Source: SZUA-430 sp964646885 (lineage in GTDB: Bacteria; Pseudomonadota; Alphaproteobacteria; Micropepsales; Micropepsaceae). Taken from it: a DNA stretch of 64,000 nucleotides. Location of the stretch: NCBI GenBank assembly GCA_964646885.1, contig CAZYFM010000005.1:1-64000 (forward strand), read 5' to 3'. Positions 8,713 to 17,274 of this stretch are shown here, piece after piece (the stretch's first letter is position 1; every line of letters begins with the position of its first letter). Under the pieces are notes generated by a model. It was not told the DNA's origin. It searched no databases and was given only the letters and a program-made list of their open reading frames with translations. The translations under genes were made by a program, and so were the position numbers.

Positions 8713-9324
8713 TTACTGCGGCAGCTTTTCCTTGGCGGGAACCAGCTTCATCAGCGAATTCACCTGGTCAGCCGTCAGCTTCACGGGCTTCAGCGACGGC
8801 GCCGGCGCGGCGTTCTGCGAGAGCAGCACGGTGCTGCCCACACCTGACGAGGCAACGACCTGCGTCTTGCGGAATTCGCCATAGACCTGAGGCGCCGCGA
8901 TGAGCAGGCCGAGGTTCGCGGCAACGTTGCCTTCCTCGACGCCACCGATCGACGTCACGAGACGGCCGAACACCAGGGTCTTGGGATCCGGCTTGACGGC
9001 CGTTGCGATCGGAAAGCCGTAGTTGAAGGAGTTCAGCACCTCAAGCGAGTCCGAGGAATCCGCCTCGAAGCCGATTGCCATCAGCAGGCCGGTGCAGTTC
9101 TTCGTCGTGCCTTCATCGCAGAAGCGGACCGACGTGGAATACTTCAGGCCCTTGTACTCGAAGTGCACGAACTGCACGCCGCCATTCGTTTCGGGCTCGA
9201 TGTTCGTCGCGCCGGCCTTCTTGAGGAACGACTGCACGTTGTCGCTCGTGAATGTCGTCATCGGTGCAGCAGAGGCAGACAGCGCGAGAGCCGCCGTGGC
9301 AGCGAGGGAAACCAGAAATCTCAT
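8713..9324 (-). CDS. Secreted YbjN-domain protein
   Basis: This is a predicted exported protein of 203 residues. I chose the ATG at 9324 because it begins a standard signal peptide (MRFLVSLAATAALALSASAA). The mature part reads TTFTSDNVQSFLKKAGATNIE and then LLMAIGFEADSSDSLEVLNSFNYGFP, which follows the pattern of YbjN/type III chaperone-like fold proteins, in which a hydrophobic sheet is followed by NxFNxxxP. The second half (AANLGLLIAAPQVYGEF) is also YbjN-like. Function is unknown. It stands alone, convergent to the cyclase gene. Confidence 0.65.
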   Translation of the reverse strand: MRFLVSLAATAALALSASAAPMTTFTSDNVQSFLKKAGATNIEPETNGGVQFVHFEYKGLKYSTSVRFCDEGTTKNCTGLLMAIGFEADSSDSLEVLNSFNYGFPIATAVKPDPKTLVFGRLVTSIGGVEEGNVAANLGLLIAAPQVYGEFRKTQVVASSGVGSTVLLSQNAAPAPSLKPVKLTADQVNSLMKLVPAKEKLPQ

Positions 9325-9553
9325 GAGACAAACCCCAAAAACTGCTCGCCTCATTCCCCATGAACGGGCGGTCATCGGGCGCGACGCTATTAATCCGGAT
9401 ACGTCGCTTCAAGCTGAATCAGCGCGCTTCGTGCACTTTGCCGTGCACACCGCAGCCTGCGGATGAACAGCATCGCCACGCATCCCAATGACGGGAATTC
9501 CCCCATGCACCAGCAATTGAGGCCGCACCATCCATTCCCCCGGGAGAAGAATG

Positions 9554-10930
9554 TCAGCCTTCAACGGTCGCCGCGCGACGCGCCACGAAACAGGCCCTCA
9601 AGCCGCCCGATGGAGATGAATGAAGCTCCAGCACGTGACCATAGGCGTCGAGGATATCGGTGACGATGCCAAGCCCAAGCCCTGCCCCGTTCGAGGTTTG
9701 GTCCAGTCGCACGCCACGCTTCACGATGGCGGCGCGCGCTGCTTCGTCGAGACCGTCGCCATCGTCATCAACGACGACCTTCACGCCGTCATTCGCGGCG
9801 GTTTCGGCGCGGATGTACACGCTCGTCCGCGCATGCCGGACGGCATTCTCCACGAGATTGCCCATCACTTCGGCAAGGTCGGTCTCATCGAGCGCGACGC
9901 ACGTCGTCTCCGGGACGTCGATCACGATCGTCACCGCCTGAGCGGCCGGCGTGCGCCGGATGACATTGGCCACGCCTTCGGCCACGCGGCGCAGGGCGGC
10001 TCCGGCTCCGCGCACATCATGGCGAACCCGCGTGCGCGCAAGCTCGCGCTCGACCTGCGCCGCCATCGCCGTCACGGCCGCATCGATGTCGGCGGCCATC
10101 TCCGCCTCGCCTTTCGCCGCAAGACGGTTGGCATCAGCCTTGAGTGCCGAGAGCGGCGTCTTCAGCGCATGCGCCAGGTCCGCGGCCCGCGCCCGCGCCC
10201 GCGCCACCTGGCTGTCGACGGCATCAAGCAGGGCATTCACCTCGTTGACGAGCGGCGTCACTTCGTCAGCCGGAACCTGGGCAAGCCGCCGGCTTGTACC
10301 GCTCCTGACCGCAGCAACCTGCTGGCCAATGCCCGCGAGCGGCGCCACGCCAAGGCTGATCTGAACGATGCTCGCCACTGCGAGAACAAGGCCGAGACCC
10401 AGCATCGCCAGCGTCGCATCGCCGGCAAAGCCGGCTGTCAGCGCATCGATTTCGGCGCGATCGATGGCCACGACGAAGCGCACGACGCGTTCGCCGTCGC
10501 CGGCAGGCAGGATCAGCCGGCGCTCATGTGCGAGCAGCACGGCATTCCGCGGCCCGGCAATGTCATGGATATCCACCCGCCCCAGTGCCGGCTTGTCATC
10601 CGGGAGCTTGAGGCGCATGTCCCAGAGAGAGCGGGAACGCAGCAACTGGCCGCTCGCCTCGTCCTGCACCTGCCAGTAGAGCCCGCTCTGCACTTGCTCG
10701 AAGCGTGGGTCCAGCGGCTGCTGCTCAAGCGACAGTTGCCCGTCCGCCGCAATGACGCTGCGCGCCGCGATCTGTGACAGGTGAAGGCTGAGTTCCGACC
10801 CGACGCGCCGTTCGACATGGCGCTCGAACAGCGCCACGAGCCCGAACCACGAAATGACAAGCGCAAGCGTGATCGCCGCAAGGGCCCCCAGCGCGAGGCG
10901 CAGCCGAACGGACGAAAGGGAAAACCTCAT
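9554..10930 (-). CDS. PhoQ-like sensor histidine kinase
   Basis: This is a 458-residue inner-membrane sensor kinase. A first helix (about 12-34) and a second (about 172-196) bracket a periplasmic loop of some 135 residues. It continues through a HAMP-like stretch to the phosphoacceptor segment AHALKTPLSALKADANRL with His254. The ATPase domain shows the N-box NLVENAVRHA, the G1 box DDDGDGLDE and the G2 box GAGLGLGI. Its start overlaps the end of the response-regulator gene by 4 bases. The signal is not known. The surrounding PepSY proteins suggest an envelope or metal/redox cue, which is inference. Confidence 0.9.
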   Translation of the reverse strand: MRFSLSSVRLRLALGALAAITLALVISWFGLVALFERHVERRVGSELSLHLSQIAARSVIAADGQLSLEQQPLDPRFEQVQSGLYWQVQDEASGQLLRSRSLWDMRLKLPDDKPALGRVDIHDIAGPRNAVLLAHERRLILPAGDGERVVRFVVAIDRAEIDALTAGFAGDATLAMLGLGLVLAVASIVQISLGVAPLAGIGQQVAAVRSGTSRRLAQVPADEVTPLVNEVNALLDAVDSQVARARARAADLAHALKTPLSALKADANRLAAKGEAEMAADIDAAVTAMAAQVERELARTRVRHDVRGAGAALRRVAEGVANVIRRTPAAQAVTIVIDVPETTCVALDETDLAEVMGNLVENAVRHARTSVYIRAETAANDGVKVVVDDDGDGLDEAARAAIVKRGVRLDQTSNGAGLGLGIVTDILDAYGHVLELHSSPSGGLRACFVARRAATVEG

Positions 10931-11592
10931 GGTGCAGTCGCGCCAACGACATAACCGAAGCCGCGACGCGTCTCGATGAAGGGCACGCCCAGCTTCCGCC
11001 GGATCCGCCCCACGATGACCTCGATGGCATTCGAGCCGCGATCACCATGGTCTCCGTGGATCTGTTCACCCAGCTCAGCCTGCGGCACGACGCGCCCGGC
11101 ATTGTGCATGAGATACGACAGCAGCCTGAACTCCAGCGGCGACAGGGCGACAGGCTTTCCTGCCACGCTCACGCTCATGCGACGCTGGTCCAGGACGACG
11201 TCACCAACCTCAAGCACCGAGGTCGCGTGCCCGCCTGCACGCCGCACCAGCGCCCGCAGCCGGGCCAGCAGCTCCTCCACCGCGAACGGCTTGGCGATAT
11301 AGTCGTCCGCGCCAAGGTCGATGCCCTCCACACGCTCGCTCCACGAGCCGCGCGCGGACAGGATCAGCACCGGCATGAGACGCCCCGCCTTCCGCCAGCG
11401 CCGAAGGACGGTCAGGCCATCAAGGCCGGGAAGCCCCAGGTCAAGCACGACGGCAGCGTAATCTTCCGTGTCCCCGCGAAACCAGGCGTCTTCGCCATCG
11501 GCGGTGTGGTCCACCGTCCAGCCGGCGGCACCAAGCGCCTCGCTGACCGAACGGGCAATCTGCGGATCATCTTCAACGAGGAGGACGCGCAT
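10927..11592 (-). CDS. OmpR/PhoP-family response regulator
   Basis: This 221-residue regulator has an N-terminal receiver domain (acidic pair EDD at 7-9, phosphoacceptor Asp51 in VVLDLGLPGLDG, and LSARG and DYIAKPF in the expected places) and a C-terminal winged helix ending GSNAIEVIVGRIRRKLG...IETRRGFGYV. That wing is typical of OmpR/PhoP proteins, which bind tandem half-sites spaced about 11 bases apart. It sits between a PepSY gene (sharing base 11592) and the kinase gene (4-base overlap), so the three form a compact operon. Its likely operator lies upstream of the PepSY gene. Confidence 0.93.
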   Translation of the reverse strand: MRVLLVEDDPQIARSVSEALGAAGWTVDHTADGEDAWFRGDTEDYAAVVLDLGLPGLDGLTVLRRWRKAGRLMPVLILSARGSWSERVEGIDLGADDYIAKPFAVEELLARLRALVRRAGGHATSVLEVGDVVLDQRRMSVSVAGKPVALSPLEFRLLSYLMHNAGRVVPQAELGEQIHGDHGDRGSNAIEVIVGRIRRKLGVPFIETRRGFGYVVGATAP

Positions 11593-11963
11593 CAGTCATC
11601 CTCATCGTGATCATCGCGCCCGCGACGGCGCCCGCCTTCGATCTTCAGCACCTTGCCGGTCTGCGCATCCACATAGACTTCGCGCAGGCGCCCGCTCCGG
11701 TCGATGATCTTCACCTCGCACACGGGACGCCCGTCCCTGACCTTGAACTCCACCTCGATGACCTCGCCCCCGCCAACGGCACCCGTCGCGATCCGCGTGA
11801 TCTTCTCGAGCGGCAGCACTCGTCCCTGCTCGAGATAGCGCATGGCATCGTCATGGTCCCCATGCCCGCCGCGCCCGCGCCTGGCATGCGCATCCGCATG
11901 GCTGAACGCCAGCACGGCGCAGCCAGCGAGCAGCAGGACCAGAAACCTGAGGGTGCGGAACAT
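11592..11963 (-). CDS. Secreted PepSY-domain protein, first gene of two-component operon
   Basis: This is a small exported protein of 123 residues when started at the ATG at 11963. An in-frame ATG at 11981 would add six residues. The signal peptide MFRTLRFLVLLLAGCAVLAFSHADA is followed by a His/Asp/Arg-rich stretch (residues about 20-37) and one PepSY domain (KITRIATGAVGGGEVIEVEFKV, then VYVDAQTGKVLKIE). The C-terminus is Arg/Asp/His-rich. PepSY domains are linked to peptidase inhibition or signal modulation. Here the gene heads the operon with the response regulator and kinase, so the protein may feed back on the kinase. The charged ends suggest metal binding, which is inference. Confidence 0.75.
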   Translation of the reverse strand: MFRTLRFLVLLLAGCAVLAFSHADAHARRGRGGHGDHDDAMRYLEQGRVLPLEKITRIATGAVGGGEVIEVEFKVRDGRPVCEVKIIDRSGRLREVYVDAQTGKVLKIEGGRRRGRDDHDEDD

Positions 11964-11986
11964 CAACCGATTTTCGCTCATCCAAC

Positions 11987-12024
11987 CTGACAAAACGCTG
12001 ACAGCCGGCCAAAGGGGCCTGTCA
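11987..12024. promoter_or_regulatory. Tandem CTGACA-type repeats between divergent PepSY genes (candidate response-regulator operator)
   Basis: The hexamer CTGACA occurs at 11987-11992 and again at 11998-12003, exactly 11 bases apart, and the near copy CTGTCA follows at 12019-12024, a further 21 bases (about two helix turns). OmpR/PhoP regulators typically bind direct repeats with this 11-base period. The site lies in the 114-base gap between the two divergent PepSY genes, one of which starts the regulator operon. Autoregulation and control of both arms would fit. Confidence 0.5.
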
Positions 12025-12077
12025 TCGGAGTTCTGCCATGTTCGGGTCATCGCTGGAACACCAGGAGGACCCAAGAC

Positions 12078-12458
12078 ATGACATTTTCCAGACTGATACT
12101 GACATGCGCATTAACCGCGATGCTGGCCACCCCGGCGCTGGCCCGGCACGGCGACGATGACGACGATGACCGCCGCGGACACGAAAGCCGCAGCAGCCAT
12201 CACGCGTCCCGTGACGACAGCCACCACCGCGGCCGCTCATCCGACGATGACAGCAATCGCCAGTGCACGAGTGCGCCCCAGTCGGCCTGGCGCCCGCTCT
12301 CGGAGATTGAAGCGACCGCCCGAAAGATGGGCTACGCCGTGTGGAAGATTGAACGCGACGGCTCGTGCTACGAGGTGAATGCCACCAAGGGCGGAAGGAA
12401 TTACGAACTTTACTTCGACCCTGCGACCGGACAGGTCGTGAAGACGGAAGAGGACTGA
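12078..12458 (+). CDS. Secreted PepSY-domain protein with Asp/His-rich linker
   Basis: This is an exported protein of 126 residues. A signal peptide (MTFSRLILTCALTAMLATPALA) is followed by about 35 residues that are almost wholly Asp, His, Arg and Ser (roughly 23-58), then a PepSY-like domain with EIEATARKMGYAVWKIERDGSCYEV and LYFDPATGQVVKTEED. Two cysteines (in QCTSA and SCYEV) could pair. A ribosome site AGGAGG precedes the ATG. The gene is divergent from the two-component operon and followed by a strong hairpin, then by cytochrome b561. The acidic/histidine linker suggests a divalent cation buffer or sensor, but nothing proves it. Confidence 0.75.
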   Translation: MTFSRLILTCALTAMLATPALARHGDDDDDDRRGHESRSSHHASRDDSHHRGRSSDDDSNRQCTSAPQSAWRPLSEIEATARKMGYAVWKIERDGSCYEVNATKGGRNYELYFDPATGQVVKTEED

Positions 12459-12471
12459 ACCGCTGGCATCC

Positions 12472-12502
12472 GTCCGGTCTCCCGCGAGGAGACCGGACAT
12501 TT
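12472..12502 (+). terminator. Strong hairpin after PepSY gene
   Basis: The eleven-base arms 12472-12482 (GTCCGGTCTCC) and 12488-12498 are perfectly complementary around a five-base loop. Only ATTT follows, so it may be a weak terminator or an attenuator that lowers cytochrome b561 expression relative to PepSY. Confidence 0.6.
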
Positions 12503-12530
12503 CGAATGAACTGAAGCACGGAGCTGAAGA

Positions 12531-13079
12531 ATGACCGCAAGTTTGCAGCCGGCCCGCTACCACCCCGCCATCATCGCCCTTCACTGGCTGGTGGTCGTGC
12601 TGATCATCGGCGCGTATGTCACCATGGAGTTCCGCGGCATCTTCCCCCGCGGCAGTGTCGAGCGCGAGTTCATGAAGAGCCTGCATTATTCCTTCGGCCT
12701 GACGGTGCTGCTGTCGGTCATTCTGCGTACCGCGATCAGGGTCCGCACGGGCACCCCACCGGTCGATCCGCCCCTTGAGCCGTTCATGAAGCTGGCAGCG
12801 GCAGGTGCCCATCTCGCGCTGTACGGATTCATGATCGTGATGCCGATCCTCGGCTGGGGCCTGCTCAGTGCGGAAGGCAAGGATGTGGCCCTCTTCGGAA
12901 TTCCAATTCCCTCCCTCGTTGGCGCCAGCGAGGAAACTGCAGAGTTCTTCGAGGAAGCGCATGAGACGGTCGCAACGATCGGTTACGTGCTGATCGGGCT
13001 CCATGCCGTGGCAGCGCTCTACCATCACTACTGGCGAAGGGACACCACTCTGCGACGTATGATGCCTGGCAAAAGCTAG
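12531..13079 (+). CDS. Cytochrome b561
   Basis: This 182-residue di-heme membrane cytochrome of the bacterial b561 family has four hydrophobic helices and likely oxidises quinol and passes electrons to or from a periplasmic partner or superoxide. The haem-ligand histidines appear to be His18 (ALHWL), His52 (LHYSFG), His144 (EEAHET) and His158 (IGLHAV), all in the positions usual for the family. It follows the PepSY gene by 72 bases across a hairpin. The context with PepSY proteins and a two-component system suggests an inducible redox response. Confidence 0.88.
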   Translation: MTASLQPARYHPAIIALHWLVVVLIIGAYVTMEFRGIFPRGSVEREFMKSLHYSFGLTVLLSVILRTAIRVRTGTPPVDPPLEPFMKLAAAGAHLALYGFMIVMPILGWGLLSAEGKDVALFGIPIPSLVGASEETAEFFEEAHETVATIGYVLIGLHAVAALYHHYWRRDTTLRRMMPGKS

Positions 13080-13169
13080 AACCGCGAATATCGCGTGCAG
13101 GGAGGCTTCTCCTTGCACGCCCGCGGCTGCGCCCCCTATGGTGCCCAAAACACATACGGGAGACGCATC

Positions 13170-15035
13170 ATGTCGAAGGACCAGCTCGAAGAAGCACGCC
13201 GCCTCGTCGCGGCCGATGACCGCAAGGACTTCGACTTCGCCACGCGGGGTTTCATCGCCACCCGCAAGGACCCCATCGTCCGCAGGCCCGATGGCCGCGT
13301 GGCTGTCGACCTCACGGCCTATGACTTCCTGAACGCCGACGCTGCGGACACGGCGAACCCCAGCCTCTGGCGCCAGGCGCAGATCCTGACCAAGCACGGC
13401 CTTTTCAAGGTCACGGATGGCATATGGCAGGTCCGGGGCTTCGACGTGTCGACCATCTCGTTCATCGATGCCGGCACGGGGTGGATCGTCGTGGACCCGC
13501 TGACAAGCGTGGAGGCTGCACGCGCCGCCCTCGAACTGCTGACCGAACATGTAGCGACCAAGCCAGTGCTCGCGGTCATCTATTCCCATAGTCATGTCGA
13601 TCACTATGGCGGCGTGGGTGGCGTAACGAGCCGCGCCGAAGTCGAAGCCGGCAAGGTCCAGGTGATCGCGCCAGAAGGTTTCCTTGAACATGCCGTCTCG
13701 GAGAACATCATCGCAGGCCCTGCCATGTCGCGCCGCGCGCGCTTCCAGTTCGGCCTCACCGTCAAGTCCGCCGCCGATGGCGAAATAACCTCGGGTCTCG
13801 GCCCCAAGCCCTCGCTGGGCTCCCTGTCGCTGATCGCACCGACGCTGGCAATCACGCGCACGGGCCAGGAGGTCACCGTGGGGAACGTGACGATGGTGTT
13901 CCAGCTCACGCCCGGAACCGAGGCTCCAGCGGAGATGAACTTCTACCTTCCCGCATCACGCGCCGTCTTCATGGCCGAGAATGCAAACCTGACGATGCAC
14001 AACCTTCTGCCCGCGCGCGGCGCCCTCGTGCGCGATGCGAAGGCCTGGGCCGACTATCTCACCGAGTCCATCCGCCTTTTCGCAGGGCAGAGCGACGTGA
14101 TGTTTGCGGCACACGGCATTCCACGCTTCGGCAAGGACGAGATCACGTCATTCCTGACCAGCCACCGCAATGCCTACAAGTACCTGCATGACCAGACCGT
14201 GCGCCTCATGAATGCAGGCTTCACGCCCACCGAGATTGCTGAAGTCATCCGCCTGCCGGAGGTACTCGCCCGCCAGTGGTTCAATCGTGGCTACTACGGA
14301 ACGATGAGCCACAATGCGAAGGCCGTCTACCAGCGCTACATCGGCTGGTACGACGCAAACCCCGCCAACCTCAACCCATTGCCGCCCGAACCCGCCTCGA
14401 AGAAATATGTCGAATCCATGGGCGGGATCGGTGCCGTCATCGCCCTCGCCGAAAAGGCGTTGAAGGCAGATGAACTGCGCTGGGCCGCCACCTTGCTCAA
14501 CCACGCGGTCTTCGCAGACGAGGCAAACGCCGGTGCGCGGGAGATGCTGGCCACCGTCTACACGCGAATGGCCCATGCCACGGAAGCCGGAACCTGGCGC
14601 AACATCTACCTCACCGGCGCGCAGGAACTGCGTACGGGTGTCATCAAGATGCCGGCCGCCAGCATGAGCGTCGACGTGCTTGCCGCCACGACAACCTCGA
14701 TGCTGCTCGACTTCGCCGCCGTGCGCATCAACCCGGAGAAGGCCGCGGCCCGCAGCTTCCGCCTCAACCTCGAACTGACCGACCGCAGCGAAACGCACCT
14801 GGTCACGATTGAAGCCGGCGTGATGATCCACGAGGCCGGCATCAGGGACGAACACGCGGGCGCCACTGTCCGCATGAAGCGCCCCGACCTGCTGCTCACC
14901 CTCATGGCAGGCTCGCCCCCTGCGCCCCTGATCGCTTCAGGCCAGATCTCGATCACCGGTGATCCGTCGCTGTACGAGGCGCTGGCAGACATGATCGAGC
15001 CGGTCGTGGCCAACTTCCCGATTGTCACGCCCTGA
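13170..15035 (+). CDS. Linear alkylsulfatase (SdsA1-like metallo-beta-lactamase fold)
   Basis: This 621-residue zinc hydrolase of the alkyl/aryl-sulfatase family cleaves sulfate esters such as dodecyl sulfate to the alcohol and sulfate. The start at 13170 has GGGAGA seven bases upstream. The metallo-beta-lactamase motif HSHVDHYGG (His140, His142, Asp144, His145) is intact, as are AENANLTMHNL and AHGIPRFG further on. Next comes the alkylsulfatase dimerisation domain (RWFNRGYYGTMSHNAKAVYQRYIGWYD-like, here after QW) and finally an SCP2-like C-terminus. Unlike SdsA1 of Pseudomonas, no signal peptide is visible, so it is probably cytoplasmic. It stands alone between cytochrome b561 and a small membrane protein. 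Confidence 0.9.
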   Translation: MSKDQLEEARRLVAADDRKDFDFATRGFIATRKDPIVRRPDGRVAVDLTAYDFLNADAADTANPSLWRQAQILTKHGLFKVTDGIWQVRGFDVSTISFIDAGTGWIVVDPLTSVEAARAALELLTEHVATKPVLAVIYSHSHVDHYGGVGGVTSRAEVEAGKVQVIAPEGFLEHAVSENIIAGPAMSRRARFQFGLTVKSAADGEITSGLGPKPSLGSLSLIAPTLAITRTGQEVTVGNVTMVFQLTPGTEAPAEMNFYLPASRAVFMAENANLTMHNLLPARGALVRDAKAWADYLTESIRLFAGQSDVMFAAHGIPRFGKDEITSFLTSHRNAYKYLHDQTVRLMNAGFTPTEIAEVIRLPEVLARQWFNRGYYGTMSHNAKAVYQRYIGWYDANPANLNPLPPEPASKKYVESMGGIGAVIALAEKALKADELRWAATLLNHAVFADEANAGAREMLATVYTRMAHATEAGTWRNIYLTGAQELRTGVIKMPAASMSVDVLAATTTSMLLDFAAVRINPEKAAARSFRLNLELTDRSETHLVTIEAGVMIHEAGIRDEHAGATVRMKRPDLLLTLMAGSPPAPLIASGQISITGDPSLYEALADMIEPVVANFPIVTP

Positions 15036-15104
15036 CTACCTCAAGGGTAATTGTTTTCGGACGGGAGCATTGCCACCATCGCTTCCACATTCGGGGAGCC
15101 ATGC

Positions 15105-15524
15105 ATGACACGCAGCTTTCACAAGCTCTGGATCAAGGTCGCGGCCATCATCATTGGATCGTTCGGGCCCGTGTTCTTTCTGGGAACCATGCCCGAGACC
15201 CAGGAGCTCGCGCGCCTGTCGCTCGACATCCTCAGCTGGCCGGTAGACGGCGCCACGACATGGGACTCACCCGACACGCGATTCCTTTCCGCACTGACGG
15301 GAGGCTTCCTGCTGGGCTGGGGCGTGACGCTGTGGTGCCTGTCGGCCTGGGTCTATGACCTCGCGCCGGAACCCGTGCGCCGTTCCATCGTCACCGGCAT
15401 CTGCGCCTGGTTCATGCTGGACAGCGCGGGCTCCTGGGCCTCCGGCAACATCTCGAACGTGTTCTTCAACGTCGCCGTGCTGTTGCTCGCCGTCGGGCCG
15501 CTATGGCTGCCCGCGCGCGACTGA
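15105..15524 (+). CDS. Small membrane protein of unknown function
   Basis: I do not recognise this 139-residue protein. It has three or four hydrophobic helices (about 8-30, 58-80, 90-108 and 115-133) and short loops rich in Trp and Pro. The start at 15105 has GGGGA ten bases upstream. It lies 69 bases after the alkylsulfatase gene on the same strand and converges with the DUF3299 gene, only two bases separating the two stops. A short dyad (CGACT/AGTCG, 15518-15533) spans the ends. Confidence 0.6.
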   Translation: MTRSFHKLWIKVAAIIIGSFGPVFFLGTMPETQELARLSLDILSWPVDGATTWDSPDTRFLSALTGGFLLGWGVTLWCLSAWVYDLAPEPVRRSIVTGICAWFMLDSAGSWASGNISNVFFNVAVLLLAVGPLWLPARD

Positions 15525-15526
15525 CA

Positions 15527-16045
15527 TTAGTCGACGTCGGCGTCTTCGAGCTTGAAGAACAGGCCGTCCTTGCCATTGTTCTGCGTCGAGAACTTGCCAC
15601 GCACCTTGAACATGCGCAGCTCCGCGGTGATCGGCTCGCGCGACGTCACCTCGATGATCTCGTTGAACTCAGGCGGCGGACAGAACGAACATCCGGGCGC
15701 CATGGGCATCAGCAGGAAATGCCGGAAACTGGTTTCCGCCTTCACCGGCGTGACAAAGCCCTCGATCTCGAAGGTCGTGCCGTTCAGCGCTTCCGTAGCC
15801 GCCGGATGCGTGGCCACATAGGTGCCGCGCTTGAAGTCGAGCTTCACCTGCGTCTTTCGCAAAATGTCCCAGTTGCTGTGCTTGGACGGAGGTATGTTGA
15901 CGCCACCACCCGCCGCAGCGCCGCCATCCTGCGCGCGCGCCTTCGGCAGAAACAGGCCGAGGCTGATGAGCGCGATCGCCCCGCCCAGAATCTCACGACG
16001 GGGAGGCACCCTTTTCACGCCGACATTTTTCGCCAGAGTTCGCAT
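15527..16045 (-). CDS. DUF3299 family secreted protein
   Basis: This is a 172-residue exported protein with the DUF3299 pattern: W-D-I-L near the N-terminus of the mature part, GTTFEIEGFVTPV, then FLLMPMAPGCSFCPPPEFNEIIEV. An Arg-Arg pair precedes the hydrophobic signal stretch (PPRREILGGAIALISLGLFLPKARA), so Tat export is possible. It is the last gene of the thioredoxin-ABC-FtsX operon, five bases after the permease. DUF3299 proteins are often found with LolD/FtsX-like ABC pairs, and in Vibrio such a set (Zrg) is zinc-regulated. The role here is inferred from that context. Confidence 0.75.
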   Translation of the reverse strand: MRTLAKNVGVKRVPPRREILGGAIALISLGLFLPKARAQDGGAAAGGGVNIPPSKHSNWDILRKTQVKLDFKRGTYVATHPAATEALNGTTFEIEGFVTPVKAETSFRHFLLMPMAPGCSFCPPPEFNEIIEVTSREPITAELRMFKVRGKFSTQNNGKDGLFFKLEDADVD

Positions 16046-16050
16046 GGGCG

Positions 16051-17274
16051 TCACCCTCCCTTCAGTACGCGCGCCGGATCGGTCCGGTAGGCCGCGATGG
16101 CCGGCCCGATCGCCGCCACAAGGCTGATCGCCAGTGCGCCTGCAAGGATCCATACTTCACGCAGGCCCGGTGAGGAAAGAGCCAGCACCGGACCGCCCGT
16201 CGCAACGCTCGTTTGCGCCGCAAGGGCAGCTGCAGCCCAGCCCAGGCCGATGCCGCAGGCCCCCGCAATGAAGCCAAGCAGGAGGGCTTCGATCGTGACA
16301 AGGCTGAACAGCAGGGTCGGTCGGGCACCCAGCACCCGCAGCAGCGCCAGCTGGGGCGCCCGCTGGCCGACGGCCGTCGCCAGCGTCAGCACGAAACCGA
16401 ACCCGGCTAGCACCAGCAACCCGGCACCAAAGCCCTGCAGCACGTCACCGCCATTGCCGAGCAAGCGGTTGAGCCGCGCCACTTCGATCGCCGGCACGGC
16501 AGGTTGCAGGTTTGGTATCGCGGAAACCTCGCGGGGCAACATCACGGCACCGAGCAGGGACCTGTAGGTCACCAGCAATGCAGTGACCTCGCGCCCGTCG
16601 CGTGCTTCGTTCACAGCGTCCGCGTGATCTCCTTCAGCATGGGCTTCAGCGCCATGGGCTTCTTCGTGCACCTTCCACACGGACGCTGTATCGGTCAGGA
16701 TCAGCCGGTCGATGACGGCACCGGTTGGCGCAAGGATACCGGTAACACGGTAAGGCCTGTCTCCGTGCGCGTCACCGCCCATCGTCAGGCCATGCTGCCC
16801 GGTGAACGTCGCGCCAGTTGCCAGCTTCATCACGCGCGCCGCTTCGGACCCCAGGACAGCCTCCATCGGGGCACTCCACAGTTTTCCAGACTGCAGCGTC
16901 GCGCCGTAGATGGTCGGATACTCCGTCGACGTGCCGACAATGTGAAAGCCAAACGCATTGTCACCCAGCGAGACCGGCACGGCCCGCTTCACGAGCGGAT
17001 GACGTGCAAATCGCTCGGCCTCGCTGAGGGGAATGTTCCCCGTCGGCACGTCGAGCGCAAATACGCTCGACAGTACGAGCTGCAGTGGACTGCCTTTCGC
17101 CCCGATGACGAGTTCGATGTCCGCAAGGTCACGCCGGAAGCGGGTCTCGAGCCCCTCCTGGATCAGCAGCAGCGCCGTCACGACGGCAACGCCGAGGGCC
17201 AGCGACAGCATGTGGAAGGCCCAGGTGAGCGGCTTGCGGCTGATGAAGGCCCAGACCAGCTTGAACCTATTCAT
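16051..17274 (-). CDS. FtsX-like ABC transporter permease with His-rich loop
   Basis: This 407-residue inner-membrane permease is of the MacB/LolE/FtsX type: one N-terminal helix (about 14-38), a large periplasmic domain of some 230 residues, and three C-terminal helices (about 280-390). I set the start at the ATG at 17274 because upstream codons run through the ATPase gene in another frame. The start overlaps that gene by 8 bases. The periplasmic domain has a loop with histidines at 203, 207, 212 and 217 among Glu/Asp residues, which could bind zinc. FtsX-type permeases transmit mechanical signals or release lipoproteins, and the substrate here is unknown. Confidence 0.85.
   Translation of the reverse strand: MNRFKLVWAFISRKPLTWAFHMLSLALGVAVVTALLLIQEGLETRFRRDLADIELVIGAKGSPLQLVLSSVFALDVPTGNIPLSEAERFARHPLVKRAVPVSLGDNAFGFHIVGTSTEYPTIYGATLQSGKLWSAPMEAVLGSEAARVMKLATGATFTGQHGLTMGGDAHGDRPYRVTGILAPTGAVIDRLILTDTASVWKVHEEAHGAEAHAEGDHADAVNEARDGREVTALLVTYRSLLGAVMLPREVSAIPNLQPAVPAIEVARLNRLLGNGGDVLQGFGAGLLVLAGFGFVLTLATAVGQRAPQLALLRVLGARPTLLFSLVTIEALLLGFIAGACGIGLGWAAAALAAQTSVATGGPVLALSSPGLREVWILAGALAISLVAAIGPAIAAYRTDPARVLKGG

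Noticed and set aside
13092..13117. Hairpin GTGCA...TGCAC after cytochrome b561
   Set aside because: The stem is imperfect with no T-tract and lies close to the alkylsulfatase leader, so I could not call it a terminator.
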